Source: Neofusicoccum parvum (Eukaryota; Ascomycota; Dothideomycetes; Botryosphaeriales; Botryosphaeriaceae). From it: 64,000 bases of DNA. Of the stretch, positions 10,591 to 22,769 are shown one piece after another. Position numbers and translations under genes: made by a program. The first letter of the stretch is position 1. Each line of letters starts with the position of its first letter. Location: NCBI GenBank assembly GCA_020912385.1, contig CP087210.1, positions 2,480,001-2,544,000 on the forward strand, given 5' to 3'. Below the pieces are notes generated by a model. The model was not told where the DNA came from, did no database searches, and saw only the letters and a program-made list of their open reading frames with translations.

Positions 10591-11357
10591 ATGCAGCGGT
10601 CATTGAACTCCCGGCTTCTCGCCGCAGCTTCGCGCCCCGCCGTCCGTCGCGCCTGCGTTCCCGCCCGTCGGTTCTACAGTGATGGCGTCGAGCCCACGCC
10701 CAAGACTTCGTCCGGAGACAAGCCGGGTGTCCAGGCGGGCGATGCCTCGTTGGTCTCGAAGGAGGGAGCCTCTGAGGCTATGGTCAAGCATAATCCCGAC
10801 TACAATGTGACGGTCGACTACCGCACCTCGTGAGCAGCCAATGGGAAGCGAGATAGATAATACTGGGTATTGACCGCGCTCCAGGACCTTCTCCCCCATC
10901 CCCAAGCGCGTCATGGATGGCAGTGAGCCCGGTCAGACCGTCTCTGCTGCCGTTCTCTCTGGCGCTCCCGTGGATCTTCAGGCCCGCACCGTCCGGTACG
11001 CTCCCTGCTGCTAATGGATCTCGAAAAGCGTACTGATATCCGCGAAGCATATACAAGCCCACTAAGCCGGCAACCCAGTCTGGCGACTGGCACTCACACC
11101 ACTGGCAAATGGACTGGGACCCTCTTTCTAGAGGCCACAGGTGGGAGAACCCCCTGATGGGCTGGCAGTCGTCCGCCGACTTCATGCAGGGCGAGCGCAT
11201 GTTCTTTAAGAGCAAGGAGGATGCCATTGCCTTTGCTGAGAAGCAAGGCTACGAATACTTCGTCCAGGAGCCCAATGAGAGGAGGATTGTCCCCAAGGCT
11301 TATGCCAACAACTTCTTGCACAGCCCTAAGAAGCTGAAGACGATCCGGACGAAGTAA
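10591..11357 (+). CDS. NDUFS4: NADH:ubiquinone oxidoreductase (complex I) 18/21-kDa subunit
   Basis: Accessory subunit of the complex I peripheral arm, mitochondrial matrix side; 219 residues. Exons 10591-10829, 10885-10995 and 11048-11357, with 55- and 52-nt introns (GTGAGC...CAG; GTACGC...AAG). The first ~30 residues (MQRSLNSRLLAAASRPAVRR) are an Arg-rich mitochondrial presequence. The conserved ETC complex I subunit region includes ARTVRIYKPTKPATQSG, WQMDWDPLSRGHRWENPLMG, WQSSADFMQG and a basic C-terminus KKLKTIRTK. Splice joins restore YRTSTFSPIPKRVM and TVRIYKPTK in frame. Called nuo-21 in Neurospora; the symbol given is the general one. Confidence 0.95.
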
Positions 11358-12423
11358 ACGTTGTGGCGAGGTTGAGGTCTGTACATATCCATTTAGCAGA
11401 GATCCAGGAATGCTTAGAAAAGCGAGCCAGAAAATACAGGTGTCCCAAGGCAAACTCCGCTGAGAACAGGAGACCATGGAGCAGGAGGAAAACTAAGATG
11501 GATTCTGGTTTTCCTCGTGAAGACGAAGTACTATAATGTACACTTTTTGTTCTCAAAATACACTAAGGCGACAGTATGGAAAATAAGTACGCGTGTTGCA
11601 GAGAAACCAGCGTTTGCAGTAACAGGTATGAAATGGTGTAGTAGCTCCGACGAGCAAGAGGTTGTAGGCTGTGATAGGTAAACTTGCACTTCGGGTGACG
11701 AGTCTTGTAACATTAACTGAGCAGACGAGGAGTTGAAGCATTCAACTAGCTGCGGGCATGTAAGAACAAACAATCACAACCTCATCAGAACAAAGGCTAC
11801 AGCTCTTCATGTGGAATAAGCCACCTCCTATTGCAGTTCTCAACGCGAAAACTTCCCGCACTTGAAGTTTCTCAGCAGCTCCTTTTGATACTGTACGGAA
11901 CAATCAGTCCATGGAATATGTTGGAGACGGAGAGAGACCTTGCCTGTAGCGAAGTACGCCACTGGCTCCCATGTCCCATCGCAATTCCGCTTAACCACAG
12001 AAACCGAGATCGTCGGATTCCGTCATGCTCACCCCAGTCAGACAAGTGCGAAGCTCCAATCTCTTCGATTCCAAATAAATGACTCCAGTAGCTTGTAATT
12101 CAAGTCAGGGCGAAATGAAACGAATCATAGCAAGATTGCTGTATGTACCTGTGGCGGTGCAATAGCACCCGCATATTGAATATATCTGGTCTCTTACCAT
12201 TTTCGGCAATCACCGAGATATTGTTCGCCGGCTCGCTTACAACTCCGTAAGTCATGAGTGACGGTATGCCTGTCCCTGTTAACGTTCACATCACTGGTGT
12301 CGAAAATCGCTGTAAATGCTCAGCACGCTCTATTCGTAATTTTTGATTTGGGGTAGATCTCAGAACCCCGCTATCTCATGTAACATCTGTGATGACGTCG
12401 TTTCCCCATTTCCCCCTTTAAAA
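11358..12423. other. Convergent intergenic region with one solo repeat arm
   Basis: AT-richer spacer between the 3' ends of NDUFS4 (+) and the Arc1-like gene (-). Near 11730-11745 there is one isolated match to the inverted-repeat arm (GAGTTGAAGCATTC) without a partner. No gene is supported. Confidence 0.5.
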
Positions 12424-14040
12424 TTACCGGACCGTGGCACCCTTGAGCGAAGTGACCGTGCAGACGCCAGCGGCGGTCTTCAGCTTTCCTAAACCGGACT
12501 TCTTATCCGCGCCCTCGCCGGCGAGTTGCGGCACGTCACCGACCTCGAAGCCAACCTCGAGGGTGTCGGTGGTGGTGAAGCCGGGCTGAAGCGTCTCCCA
12601 TACCTTCTTCTTGGGGTTCAGCACGCCCTCAGGCTCGCCCTGCCAGCCCTCGAAGTAGACACGGTCGCCTGCGTTGGCGCCGGCCGGCGGGTTGACGAGC
12701 TCGACAGGGCCCTTGTGGCTATCCTCGCCCTCGGCAACCTTGGGCGATGCCGCCAGCACCATGGCGCACGATTTGATGCCACGCATGGTCACGGGCTTGA
12801 GATTGCACACAGCGATGATCTTGCGGTTCTGCATCTCCTCGAGTGGGATCAGACCGTTCAGGCCGGAGCAGACGGTCCGGACAACCTGGCCCTCATACTC
12901 AGAAGTATTGTCGGTGCCAGGTGCGTCGCCGACGGCGATGGTTGAGACGTACAGGCTGTCGGCGTTGGGGTGCCTCTCAGCCTTCAGGATGTGGCCGACG
13001 CGGAAGTCGATCAAAGCTGGTGATAATGGCTTCTCAGCCGGCGCAGCCTTCTGCGGCTTCGGCTGCTTCTCCTTCTTTTCCTTCTTCTTTGCAACCGGCG
13101 TCTCCTTGCCGACAGCCGCAGCAACGGCCTCGCCAGCCTTCTCCACCTTGTCCTTGGCCTTCTCCTTCTTGCCCTTGCCCTTACCCTCCTCACCGCCAGT
13201 CACGGACGTCGGCGTAGCACCTGCGGCAGCGGCGGCGGCAGCCTCCTTCTCCTTCTTCTTGCGCTCCTTCTCGGCCTTGGCGTCGATGGGCTTGATGGTA
13301 AACTTGACGTCGTTCTGGTCAACATTGACCTTCTCCCCTTCGGCAACCTTCAGGCCGAAGACCGGGGCGTTCTGGATGAAGTCGACGAAGCGCACAATGT
13401 GGTGGTAGCCCTGCTCGCCCGTCCTCTCCTCCGGGGACCACTTCGAGACCACCGGGGCCAGCTTCGCGTACAAAGCGACGTCAGCCACCGAGGGCTTCGC
13501 TCCGAGCACGGTAGTGCGGGTGGACAGGTGGGTGTTCAGCGAGGACAAGCGCTCGGTGCGCTTGGCCTCATCCTCTGCGGCGGAGCCGACATGGGACGAG
13601 GTAATCAGCCATTGCGTGATCTCAGTCTTCTCGGCGTCGGTGTACTGAACGGTTTTGAAGATGGCGCCCGAGATCTTGACGGCATCGGCATCGGCGGCGG
13701 CCCCAGCGTCGGGGTACGAGCGCTGGAGGAGCGAGAGGACGGGCTCGTCGAACGAGGTAGCGGTGGCCATGGTGCGGGCAGGCGTGAAGGCAGGTCGGAC
13801 GAGAGGTAGCGGCAGGCGTGTCTGAAACGCAATTGTAGGCGAGCGAGATGGCGTGGTGAGTTGGATTGTTCGTACGCGGCTGAGTGCGGTGCGGTGCGCG
13901 GTTCTCAGGTGGGATGCGCTGGAGATGCGGCGGGGCAACAATTTCGTGGTGGGCTGCATCGAGAATCTCTGTCGCGGGTGAGTCAAAGCGCGAGCAAACT
14001 CCGACCGCACATGAAAAATCGTCGTCATCGGTGGTTTCAT
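12424..14040 (-). CDS. ARC1: Arc1/AIMP1-like tRNA-binding aminoacylation cofactor
   Basis: Cofactor that binds tRNA and scaffolds aminoacyl-tRNA synthetases. One uninterrupted exon. From the internal start at 13773 (MATATSFDEP) the order is a GST-C-like N-terminal domain (~1-150), a Lys/Glu/Ala-rich linker with several KKEKE blocks (~165-245), then an EMAP-II-type OB-fold tRNA-binding domain with IDFRVGHILKAERHPNADSL, VVRTVCSGLNGLIP and NRKIIAVCNLKPVTMRGIKS, ending LKTAAGVCTVTSLKGATVR. The frame also opens 89 codons further upstream (14040) with an Arg/Ser/Thr-rich stretch holding a single acidic residue, which looks like a mitochondrial presequence. The 13773 ATG has the better start context (ACCATGG), so both forms may be made. 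Overall function is known for the yeast protein; dual targeting is inference. Confidence 0.88.
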   Translation of the reverse strand: MKPPMTTIFHVRSEFARALTHPRQRFSMQPTTKLLPRRISSASHLRTAHRTALSRVRTIQLTTPSRSPTIAFQTRLPLPLVRPAFTPARTMATATSFDEPVLSLLQRSYPDAGAAADADAVKISGAIFKTVQYTDAEKTEITQWLITSSHVGSAAEDEAKRTERLSSLNTHLSTRTTVLGAKPSVADVALYAKLAPVVSKWSPEERTGEQGYHHIVRFVDFIQNAPVFGLKVAEGEKVNVDQNDVKFTIKPIDAKAEKERKKKEKEAAAAAAAGATPTSVTGGEEGKGKGKKEKAKDKVEKAGEAVAAAVGKETPVAKKKEKKEKQPKPQKAAPAEKPLSPALIDFRVGHILKAERHPNADSLYVSTIAVGDAPGTDNTSEYEGQVVRTVCSGLNGLIPLEEMQNRKIIAVCNLKPVTMRGIKSCAMVLAASPKVAEGEDSHKGPVELVNPPAGANAGDRVYFEGWQGEPEGVLNPKKKVWETLQPGFTTTDTLEVGFEVGDVPQLAGEGADKKSGLGKLKTAAGVCTVTSLKGATVR

Positions 14041-14255
14041 TATGCCAGTGCGCCCCTGCGCATCAATCTATATCATTGATTCTATTTCATTTCTTTTGAA
14101 ACTTGCGCCCGTCTGCAGCTCTCCTAATAGAAACCATGTTCCACTGCTAAACGCGGCGCTGGTATACCAACACACTATGCTAAAATATAATGTCCGCCTT
14201 CATCATGGGGTGCACGTCCGGCGCCCGCTTTGGCCATCACAGCTAGGCCAGTCAT

Positions 14256-15659
<1,404 letters not shown>

Positions 15660-16734
15660 GATGACAGAGTGGAGGAGCGCAGCGGAGAGAGCAGGCGGGA
15701 AACAACGAGCAAGCAGCAGGTGGAGGGGCGCAAGACTATATGTAGCTTGGGAGCCTGTGGAGGGGAAATGACGGGACTGCAGCGCGCTGGGATGGGTGCA
15801 CAGGCGTGTGGATCGTAATAGTCTCTTGGCGCCCTGTGCGTCGCCGGCGGCTGCGCTGTGGGCGCCCCGCCGCGCTCCGCGTGTTTCGAGGCCGGTGGGC
15901 TGTGGCGTCAACGCTGTGGCGCGGGGGCCGCGGTTGGCGCTAGCGCCCACGCGCGCGACCGATCGCCTGCGCGCTCGCTGCAGCTGCTTCTGCCGGTCGA
16001 CGCGTCGCGCCTCCAACACCAACACCAAAACACGCGCGCCGTGACGCCCGGCCCCAACGCTCTGCGCTTTGTCTACCCCTCGAGCCTGCATCGCGCCCGC
16101 ATCCGGCGACTGCTCAGCTTCGCCCTGCGCCGTCCTATGTCTGGACGATGCTGCCTTTATTGAGGTCCTTTGTTCGCTGGACATGTCAAGGAAGCAGTTG
16201 TATATCTGGGCCGCTATTGCTTCCACTCTCTCCTTGACCGCCACGTAGCTGCTCCTCCTCGCTGTCCGGACCATCGCGCCTGTGCATCCGCGCCGCAGCT
16301 GGGCCGGCTGAGAGATTCTCGAAAAATTCTGCTTGGTGAAACTCGCAGCTCACTTCGGTATGTATGCTATTGTCTATTTTCACCACGGCTTCACCCTATT
16401 GTTCGCACAGCTATTGTGTGTGTGGCTTCCCTCATAAAACTCCCGCCCTCTCGGCGCAGACACTCCTTTCCTTCTCTCCTCAGCACCGTCAGTCGTCAGC
16501 ATCCTTGCAAGCAGCTTCCGCCTGTGATACCATTGCGACTGAACCTTCCCCACCAACTCACACACGCCACATCCTCTTCTGTCAACCGCAGCCTCTCGCA
16601 GAATGCCTGTTCAGACTCGTTCGTCACTCCTCACCTTCAGTCACTCCTCACATTCGTGTCGCAAGCTTTTCTGAACTTCTTCTGACTCTCTTCCAGGCAC
16701 CCGCTCCCGTGCCTCCTCGGCTCAGCCTGACTTC
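15660..16734. promoter_or_regulatory. Divergent upstream region of GAL10 and the SUN gene
   Basis: About 1.1 kb between divergent starts. It is CT-rich toward the SUN gene (16440-16730), as in fungal 5' UTRs. A possible 16-nt first exon of the SUN gene lies at 16603-16618. No other gene is supported. Confidence 0.5.
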
Positions 16735-18702
16735 ATGGCTTCTACCCCTCGCCGCTCGGCGCGCGTTGCCGCTCGCACCCCCAGCGTTGTTGACTCTGAC
16801 GCCGAATCCGAGGCTGGTCGTCGCCGTGGTGGCCGTGCCTCCAAGGACCCCACTAATGCCGGTCAAGTCGGCCGCCTTGTGTCCACGCGCACCTCTACGT
16901 CCAGGGCCTATGGCTCCGTCGGCACCGATGGTCGTTCTTCTGCCGAGCCTGAGGCTATGGTGATCCCCAACGTCCACCAGGACTTCGCTTCGACCTTCTC
17001 CAGGCAGCGTGAGAGGAACCGTGCTTCCGCTGCTGGCAGCCTCACCGGCGATGGCCTTCCTGGCATTCCCGAGGCTTCGGAGGCTTCCAGCAAGTCCAAA
17101 GCGCCCAGCATCACTGGCCAGCACTCTAAGTCATCGCGCCGCTCGGCTGCACACCGTCTCTCCATCTCCGACCATGGACCCTCCCCAACCCCGGATGTCC
17201 GCCCGGAGTCTCGTGGCACCAACGCTACCTCTTTCGTCAGCAGGAGCTGGAACGACTTACGTGAGGCTGCCTTCATTGGTTGGGCTACTCACCACCCACC
17301 CTGGTACGACGTCCTCCGTCGCATTCTCCACAAGATCTTCTCCCCCATCTTTGCCGTCCTGTTCGCCATGTCGAAGTTCAGCGCCATGCTCATCGGCCTT
17401 CTCTCGTCCCTACTCTTCATCTACCTCCTCTTCGATCTGTCTATCAAGACTCTCTTCTGCAACATCACGGCCGCCGATTACATGCGCGAGCGCTCCGTCC
17501 AGATCACTCAACTCTTCCCAGGCTACGGCCCCATCATTCAACCCTTCCCGATCGCCGGCGAGCAGTACGGCCAAATCACTTCACTCCACAACAACATCGT
17601 TCAGGTCCAGAACCAAGTCGGACTCCTTGCAAAGGATGTCGACTATCTTCAGCGCAAGATCCCCGACACCGTCATGCTCACCTTCAACCCCAAGACCGGC
17701 CGCAACGAAATCCCAGGCGCCTTCTGGCACGCTCTTCGCGACAACCTCGCCAAGGAAGGATTCATGACCGGCAACCGCGGCGATCACGGTACTCACAGCA
17801 CCCACGGCAACTCAGCCTCATGGACCGACTTCTGGAAACACAACCAGGCTCATCTGAGCGCATACCTGTCCACCGAAGTCGACAACAAGGTCAAGGACGC
17901 CATCAAGGACCACGCCCTAGTCGACAGGGCCACATTCATCAGTATGGTCGAAGATCAAGCCCGTCGCCTGGAAGTTCGAATGGCCGACCTGGAGTCGTCG
18001 TGGAGCAAGAAGCTCGACAGCAAATTCAAGAGCCTGGTCGACTCTATGCCAAAAGGTCAACTCAACACAGTGACCAGCAGCCTTCTGCTGGAAAACTCGT
18101 GGTCGGCCCTCCACTCAGTGGATTTCTTCTCCAGGGGAATGGGTGCGATGGTGGACCCCCACTTCACCTCCCCCACAATGGCCTCCAGTGGCTTCGCCAT
18201 GAGGGCTCTCCAGAAGTTGACCTGGATCCCTGGAGATCTCCCGCCAGCCGCAGCTCTCACGGGTTGGGAAGAGCCCACGGACTGCTGGTGTGCGGCGAGA
18301 TCTCCAGGGACCGGTCAGGCGCAGATCGGGGTCATCATGCCCCATCTGATCGTCCCGGAGACCCTCGTGGTGGAGCACATCCCCCGGGAAGGCACTCTGG
18401 ACATTGGGAGTGCCCCCCGGGGGATGGAGGTCTGGGTGGAGGTGGAGGAGGAGGAGGTCCGCCGCGCCTTCCCCGAGGTTGACGGCAGCCCGGGAGAGAA
18501 GTTCGTGCGGGTGGGGAGCTTTGAGTATCGGGTCGACGCCCTGAACCATGTTCAGGCGTTCGGCCTGAGCTCAGGGCTCCTCACCCCGGTCAGGAGGGTG
18601 GTGGTGCGGGTGACGGGCACCTGGGGCAGGGATTGGACCTGTCTGTACCGGCTGCGCATGAATGGCCGGTCGGTGGACGAGTTCAACGGGTATTCGGAGT
18701 AG
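16735..18702 (+). CDS. SUN-domain inner nuclear membrane protein (Sad1/UNC-84 family)
   Basis: 655 residues from this start. A nucleoplasmic Arg/Ser-rich N-terminus (~1-190) is followed by one membrane segment, MLIGLLSSLLFIYLLFDL, at about 216-234, then a lumenal region with a predicted helical stretch (NNIVQVQNQVGLLAKDVDYL; ~380-440) and a C-terminal SUN domain (~460-650) including IPREGTLDIGSAPRGMEVWV and FVRVGSFEYRVDALNHVQAF. SUN proteins pair with KASH proteins to form LINC bridges across the nuclear envelope; here that role follows from the fold. A possible upstream exon, 16603-16618, splices (GTTCGT donor, TTCCAG acceptor) in frame to give MPVQTRTRSRASSAQPDF before MASTPRR; the weak donor makes this uncertain. 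Confidence 0.88.
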   Translation: MASTPRRSARVAARTPSVVDSDAESEAGRRRGGRASKDPTNAGQVGRLVSTRTSTSRAYGSVGTDGRSSAEPEAMVIPNVHQDFASTFSRQRERNRASAAGSLTGDGLPGIPEASEASSKSKAPSITGQHSKSSRRSAAHRLSISDHGPSPTPDVRPESRGTNATSFVSRSWNDLREAAFIGWATHHPPWYDVLRRILHKIFSPIFAVLFAMSKFSAMLIGLLSSLLFIYLLFDLSIKTLFCNITAADYMRERSVQITQLFPGYGPIIQPFPIAGEQYGQITSLHNNIVQVQNQVGLLAKDVDYLQRKIPDTVMLTFNPKTGRNEIPGAFWHALRDNLAKEGFMTGNRGDHGTHSTHGNSASWTDFWKHNQAHLSAYLSTEVDNKVKDAIKDHALVDRATFISMVEDQARRLEVRMADLESSWSKKLDSKFKSLVDSMPKGQLNTVTSSLLLENSWSALHSVDFFSRGMGAMVDPHFTSPTMASSGFAMRALQKLTWIPGDLPPAAALTGWEEPTDCWCAARSPGTGQAQIGVIMPHLIVPETLVVEHIPREGTLDIGSAPRGMEVWVEVEEEEVRRAFPEVDGSPGEKFVRVGSFEYRVDALNHVQAFGLSSGLLTPVRRVVVRVTGTWGRDWTCLYRLRMNGRSVDEFNGYSE

Positions 18703-19333
18703 CGGCCCGGTACGGTCAGCTCTCCAGTCCCTGACCCCAGGGCCCAGGCGGCATTCGGATGGTGTTTGTTTCTGTTTTGTTTTTTTTGTTTTTAATATAA
18801 AAGCATAGCCAGGAGTTCTTGCGGCGGGGGAGGGAGGGAGGGGACGGGACATGGGCCCCACCATCAACGAGTTTTTAGTTCTGGCTGCATCAGCAGCACG
18901 AACACCACCATGAAGATCACATTCTGAACTGCTACCTGCCGTGACATTGCTCAACATCTGGATTTGTATCATGTATGTCCTAATCGGGTAGGTTGCTGTG
19001 TGGACTCATGGTACGTGTATGATCTCTCAGCGCTCCGGTTAGACTGCTGCGGTCGTTGTGCTTGCATGGCCGATCGGCTTGATCTTTGCATTAATGTACG
19101 CCAATGAAATTGGGCGTTGCGGCAAGAGATAACCTAGCGTATAAGCAATCCAGATAGGAGAAGATTCCTGGTTAGAAAGTTAAGCATTCGCCAAGTTGAG
19201 AAAGTGGATTTCTATTTGCATGAATGCTCAGCTCCCTACGATTTCACACATTTTCTCAGGTGGACCCTCCGGCTTCTGCATCCTTTCCCTTCCACCATCG
19301 ATTTCCTTTTGTTTCCCTTCCCACTTTCCCTCG
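18703..19333. other. Convergent intergenic region, no gene seen
   Basis: Between the 3' ends of the SUN gene and the minus-strand 572-residue gene. Contains a T-rich stretch with TTTAATATAAAAG near 18790-18805, a candidate 3'-end signal for the SUN gene. Nothing else is recognised. Confidence 0.5.
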
Positions 19334-21228
19334 TCAGCAGCCCTTCAACCTTCCCCCACCCCTTCCAAACCGCTCATCTTTCTTCCACCCCTCCGCCTCC
19401 TCCAACCGGCTTCTCGAATCCGCCAGCTGCCTCCCCGCCCTCTCGTGCACGCTCTCAAGATCGCCCACCATCTGCCGCAACTCACCCACCATCTCCCCTC
19501 CCGGCCCCTCGCTCCCCACCGCCGACATGAACAGCTCCCGCGCCTCGTGCAAGTTCTCGCCCGTCCGCCTCCGCAGCTTCTCCCCATCGCCGACGAGCCG
19601 GCTCATCCGGGCAATCCCCTCGTCCAGCCCCAGCGCCCTCGCGCCCCCGGAACCCGCGAGACGGTCGCTCCCGCCGCTGGTCCTTTGCTGCACGGCTTCC
19701 TGGGCATCGCGCAGCAGCTGCTGGACACGGGTGTGGACGTCTCGCTCCTCCCTCCGCGTCGTCTTCGGTCTGTGCCACGGCGTGGGCGCGTGGTTGCCGT
19801 CGGGACTGTGGTCATTCGACGGCCGTCCCTGCGCCTCCGCTCTGGGGGAGCGAAAGTTCTCGGGAGGGGCGAGCACGGTTGGGGAGGACGGGAGGGGGAT
19901 GCTGCGCGGGGAGAGGCGTTTGCTGGCACGGTCGAGGAGCGGGAGGGGTCTGGGGGTGAAGTAGAAGGTTGGGGGAGGCTCGGTGTATATGATCTTCCTA
20001 CTGCTGCTGCGACTGTTGCTGTTGACGACGGCGATTGGGCGCGGTGGGTGATCGTAGATGGTGGGACCAGGGCCGAGGCCTCCCTCCAAAATGTGCCCTT
20101 TGATTCTTTCCGAGAAGGGCGGAAGTGCTGGGATCGCGGCGGGGCTCTGGGTGGAGGACGCTTCTCGCTCGCTCCCGTTACGACTACCTGAGAGAGGTGA
20201 CGTGGAAGGACGGAGCATAGCAGCAAGCCAGTCCGGTTCGCTCTCAGTAAAGCGCTCAGGTATGGAAGATTGGGGTACGGGGCCAGTCCTGGATTGAGGA
20301 GCCATGGCGATAGTGGTAGGTGATACTGGACGACGAAGTACATCTTCAGACTTGGTAGTGCTATCGCCCGAAGACGTTGATGGTCCTTGGCGAAGTTCAT
20401 GGAGACTTCTCAGCCCGCGGCTGGCTGGATTGCCCGCCGACTTGGAGCTGTTATCAGCGGAATCATCGTCGTAGTTGCCTTTTGAATCATCAGCACGATG
20501 TTGACGATGGGAGTGGCTGATGGCAGCAAGTTGCAACGGACTGCGCTCATGCTCTCTCTTTCTGGCATCTTGCTTATCCTCAACCCCGGCGTCGTAGACA
20601 CGCGGTCTGGCGGAGGCTTCGTCGTGTTCCGTGTTCTCATCCAGCCCTTCCTCGATCTTCTCTCCCATGTTCTCTATGATGGATCTTTGGCGAGAGGCAA
20701 AAGACGCATCGCTGCTACTATTGTTTCGGCTTGTAGAAGGAGACATGGGACGACAAGTGCCTCCGAGATCGAGTTCCGATGGTGGAGGGTGGGGCGCGTG
20801 TGGATCAAGCGTGGCTTTGATTGATGGTCGACGGGGTCGAGAAGTACGTCCACTGCGGGTACAAGAATCCTGTAGTCGATGTTCAGCGCAGCACAACAAT
20901 ACCAGCCTTTGAATAGGACTGTGAAGACCGCGTGGGATTCAAGCGTTCGCCCGGATCGCTTTGGCATACATTCCAAGACGCTTCCATGTTTGGGCGAATG
21001 CTTTAACTTTCTATGCAGGTGTGCTCTTCATAAGTCTGTACTTACCTGGGGACCCATTTCAGCTTGGTGGTGTTCGCCGCGGACTGGCGAGATGCGCATG
21101 GGCGTAGCTTGAGTCACAGTGATGTCGGGGAGTGCACCTCGCCGTGGCCGGGCCTGTTCTGGATTGGAAGTGTTGGGTCGATGTGCGTTGCAATCTTTGG
21201 CGCCATCGTGTTGCTTGATGTCAGACAT
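19334..21228 (-). CDS. Uncharacterised Ser/Pro-rich protein with C-terminal coiled coil
   Basis: Two exons, 21228-21046 and 20869-19334, joined in phase 0 (MGPQ-DSCTR) across a 176-nt intron with a strong GTAAGT donor; 572 residues. Most of the protein is Ser/Pro/Arg-rich and likely disordered. The last ~150 residues carry helical heptad-like stretches (VHTRVQQLLRDAQEAVQQR, RMSRLVGDGEKLRRRTGENL, MVGELRQMVGDLESVHERAG, DSRSRLEEAEGWKKDE), which suggests oligomerisation. No catalytic motif or membrane segment is visible, and I do not recognise the family. The intron carries an inverted-repeat element (20935-21011). Without the exon-1 join, the continuous frame would start at an implausible methionine inside the intron. 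Confidence 0.7.
20935..21011. mobile_element. MITE-like element, copy 2, in an intron
   Basis: About 77 bp. The left arm contains GATTCAAGCGTTCGCCCGGAT and the right arm GGGCGAATGCTTTAACT, imperfect reverse complements of one another. Located inside intron 1 of the 572-residue gene; degenerate relative to the best copies. Confidence 0.65.
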
Positions 21229-21560
21229 GTTGTCCGGCCAGAGAATGGGCCACGTCGATGGAATATGTAGGAGGGCTAGGCTCGCGTTGGAACCTATGGT
21301 CCTTAAAGAGTAGATGGCGCTGAAAGTCACAAGAGCATATGAGAGTGCGATGGTAACAATTAGTCAATTCAAGAAAGTTTGCTTTCAGAAAGTCTTTCCC
21401 TTTTACTACCAAACACGTGGATATCGGGCCGGCGCTGGGTTTACGTTGCTAGAAATTAATCCAAGTTTGCCTCCAGCGCCGATTTATGCTATCATATCTC
21501 ATACCTTCCCTAACGCCTTTCCAGAACAGAGACCGTTTGTTGGAACGGAGAGCAAGTGGC

Positions 21561-22769
21561 TTAGATGAAGTCGTTGCTACCAAAACCACCGAACGGGTTG
21601 GGCGGCCTACCGCCCCCAAATCCGCCACCACCAGGGAATCTCCCACCACGCATTGGGTCTCTGGGCTGGTCACCTGGGTTCACCGGATCATAGCGGGCGC
21701 CGGGAGGAGCTTGAGGATCGTAGCCACCGCCTTGCCCGCCACGGCCTGCAAATAGCGGATCATCAAAGGTGGGGTGCATGCCTCCAGTGCCTCCTCTAAT
21801 TCCACCGCCCACTCCACCCCAGGTCATCGGGTCGTGCGGACCAAGACCAGCGGGATAGAGATCTGAATCACCATAGTTACCAAGCGGCTGTCGCCCGGGC
21901 AGCCCACGTGGCGGGCGATTTATTTCGTATTCATCCTCGAAGCCCGGCGGAGGGAAATCTCCAGCCGGGAATGGTCGACGAGGTTGAGCAGCGAGCGGAT
22001 CGTCAAATGGGTGTGGACGAGCGGGCGGAGGTTGTGGATCCTCGCGAAGAGGGTCATAGGCTGGAGCGTGAGGATCACCGCGTGTGGGAGGATTGTTGTT
22101 GGGATTGTTTTCATTGCTTCTGGAGCCTTCAGCTGTCGAGGTTTCTTCATAACCTTCCTTGCGAAGACCTGGAGCGACCTTCTGCAACACGCTGATCTTG
22201 AAAAGAGAGCCCAGGTCGTTCAGCCGGCCCGTCGAGATGAAGATGTCTTGGATGGTTTTGGACGCGCTCTCAAGTGATGCTTCAGGGCCCGGCAGGGGTG
22301 TCGCAGGGAGAGAAGATTCGGATATGTAGTCGCGGGCTACGACCTCGAACGAGGCAGTCTTGTCATCTCCCAGGCCGACGGCGAGAACGACAGCCTTATT
22401 TCCCAGCCGATTCACCTTGACCAGATATTCCATGGACGATTGGTCGTGTGCATAGCGAAAGGCATAGGACGAGGAGGCGTGCCATTCGGCGGGGAGAGCT
22501 TGCGGTTCGTGGGCGTCTGAGCGAGCCTCTGTAGGGTGTGAGCTGGTTGCATTCGGCGGCGGTGCTGCGTGCGACATACCGATTCTGTGATCCTCACCCA
22601 GCCCGACAAGTCGGAAACCAACAGCAATCATTCCGGCGTGGACGGCGAGAGCCAGGGCATCGTAGGGGTTTTTGAGCTGAGGCGAGACATGGCGCGGCAG
22701 GCTGGTGGCCATGAAGAGGGCCAGCGAGCCCGCGCTGAGCGGGTTGCCCGCGGTGTTGGGCATGACCAT
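21561..22769 (-). CDS. PI31-type proteasome regulator
   Basis: Single exon, 402 residues. The N-terminal FP-like domain (~20-200) contains NPYDALALAVHAGMIAVGFR, ASSSYAFRYAHDQSSMEYLV and KISVLQKVAPGLRK. After a linker with DPLREDPQ, the C-terminal half is Gly/Pro/Arg-rich with repeated HPxFDDPL-type motifs (PHPFDDPLAAQ and MHPTFDDPLFAG) and ends FGGFGSNDFI. This architecture is that of the PI31/Fub1 family, which binds and modulates the 20S proteasome through the disordered C-terminus. Head to head with POP5 over 292 bp. RPN1, another proteasome gene, lies 39 kb away with no evident link. Confidence 0.9.
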   Translation of the reverse strand: MVMPNTAGNPLSAGSLALFMATSLPRHVSPQLKNPYDALALAVHAGMIAVGFRLVGLGEDHRIGMSHAAPPPNATSSHPTEARSDAHEPQALPAEWHASSSYAFRYAHDQSSMEYLVKVNRLGNKAVVLAVGLGDDKTASFEVVARDYISESSLPATPLPGPEASLESASKTIQDIFISTGRLNDLGSLFKISVLQKVAPGLRKEGYEETSTAEGSRSNENNPNNNPPTRGDPHAPAYDPLREDPQPPPARPHPFDDPLAAQPRRPFPAGDFPPPGFEDEYEINRPPRGLPGRQPLGNYGDSDLYPAGLGPHDPMTWGGVGGGIRGGTGGMHPTFDDPLFAGRGGQGGGYDPQAPPGARYDPVNPGDQPRDPMRGGRFPGGGGFGGGRPPNPFGGFGSNDFI

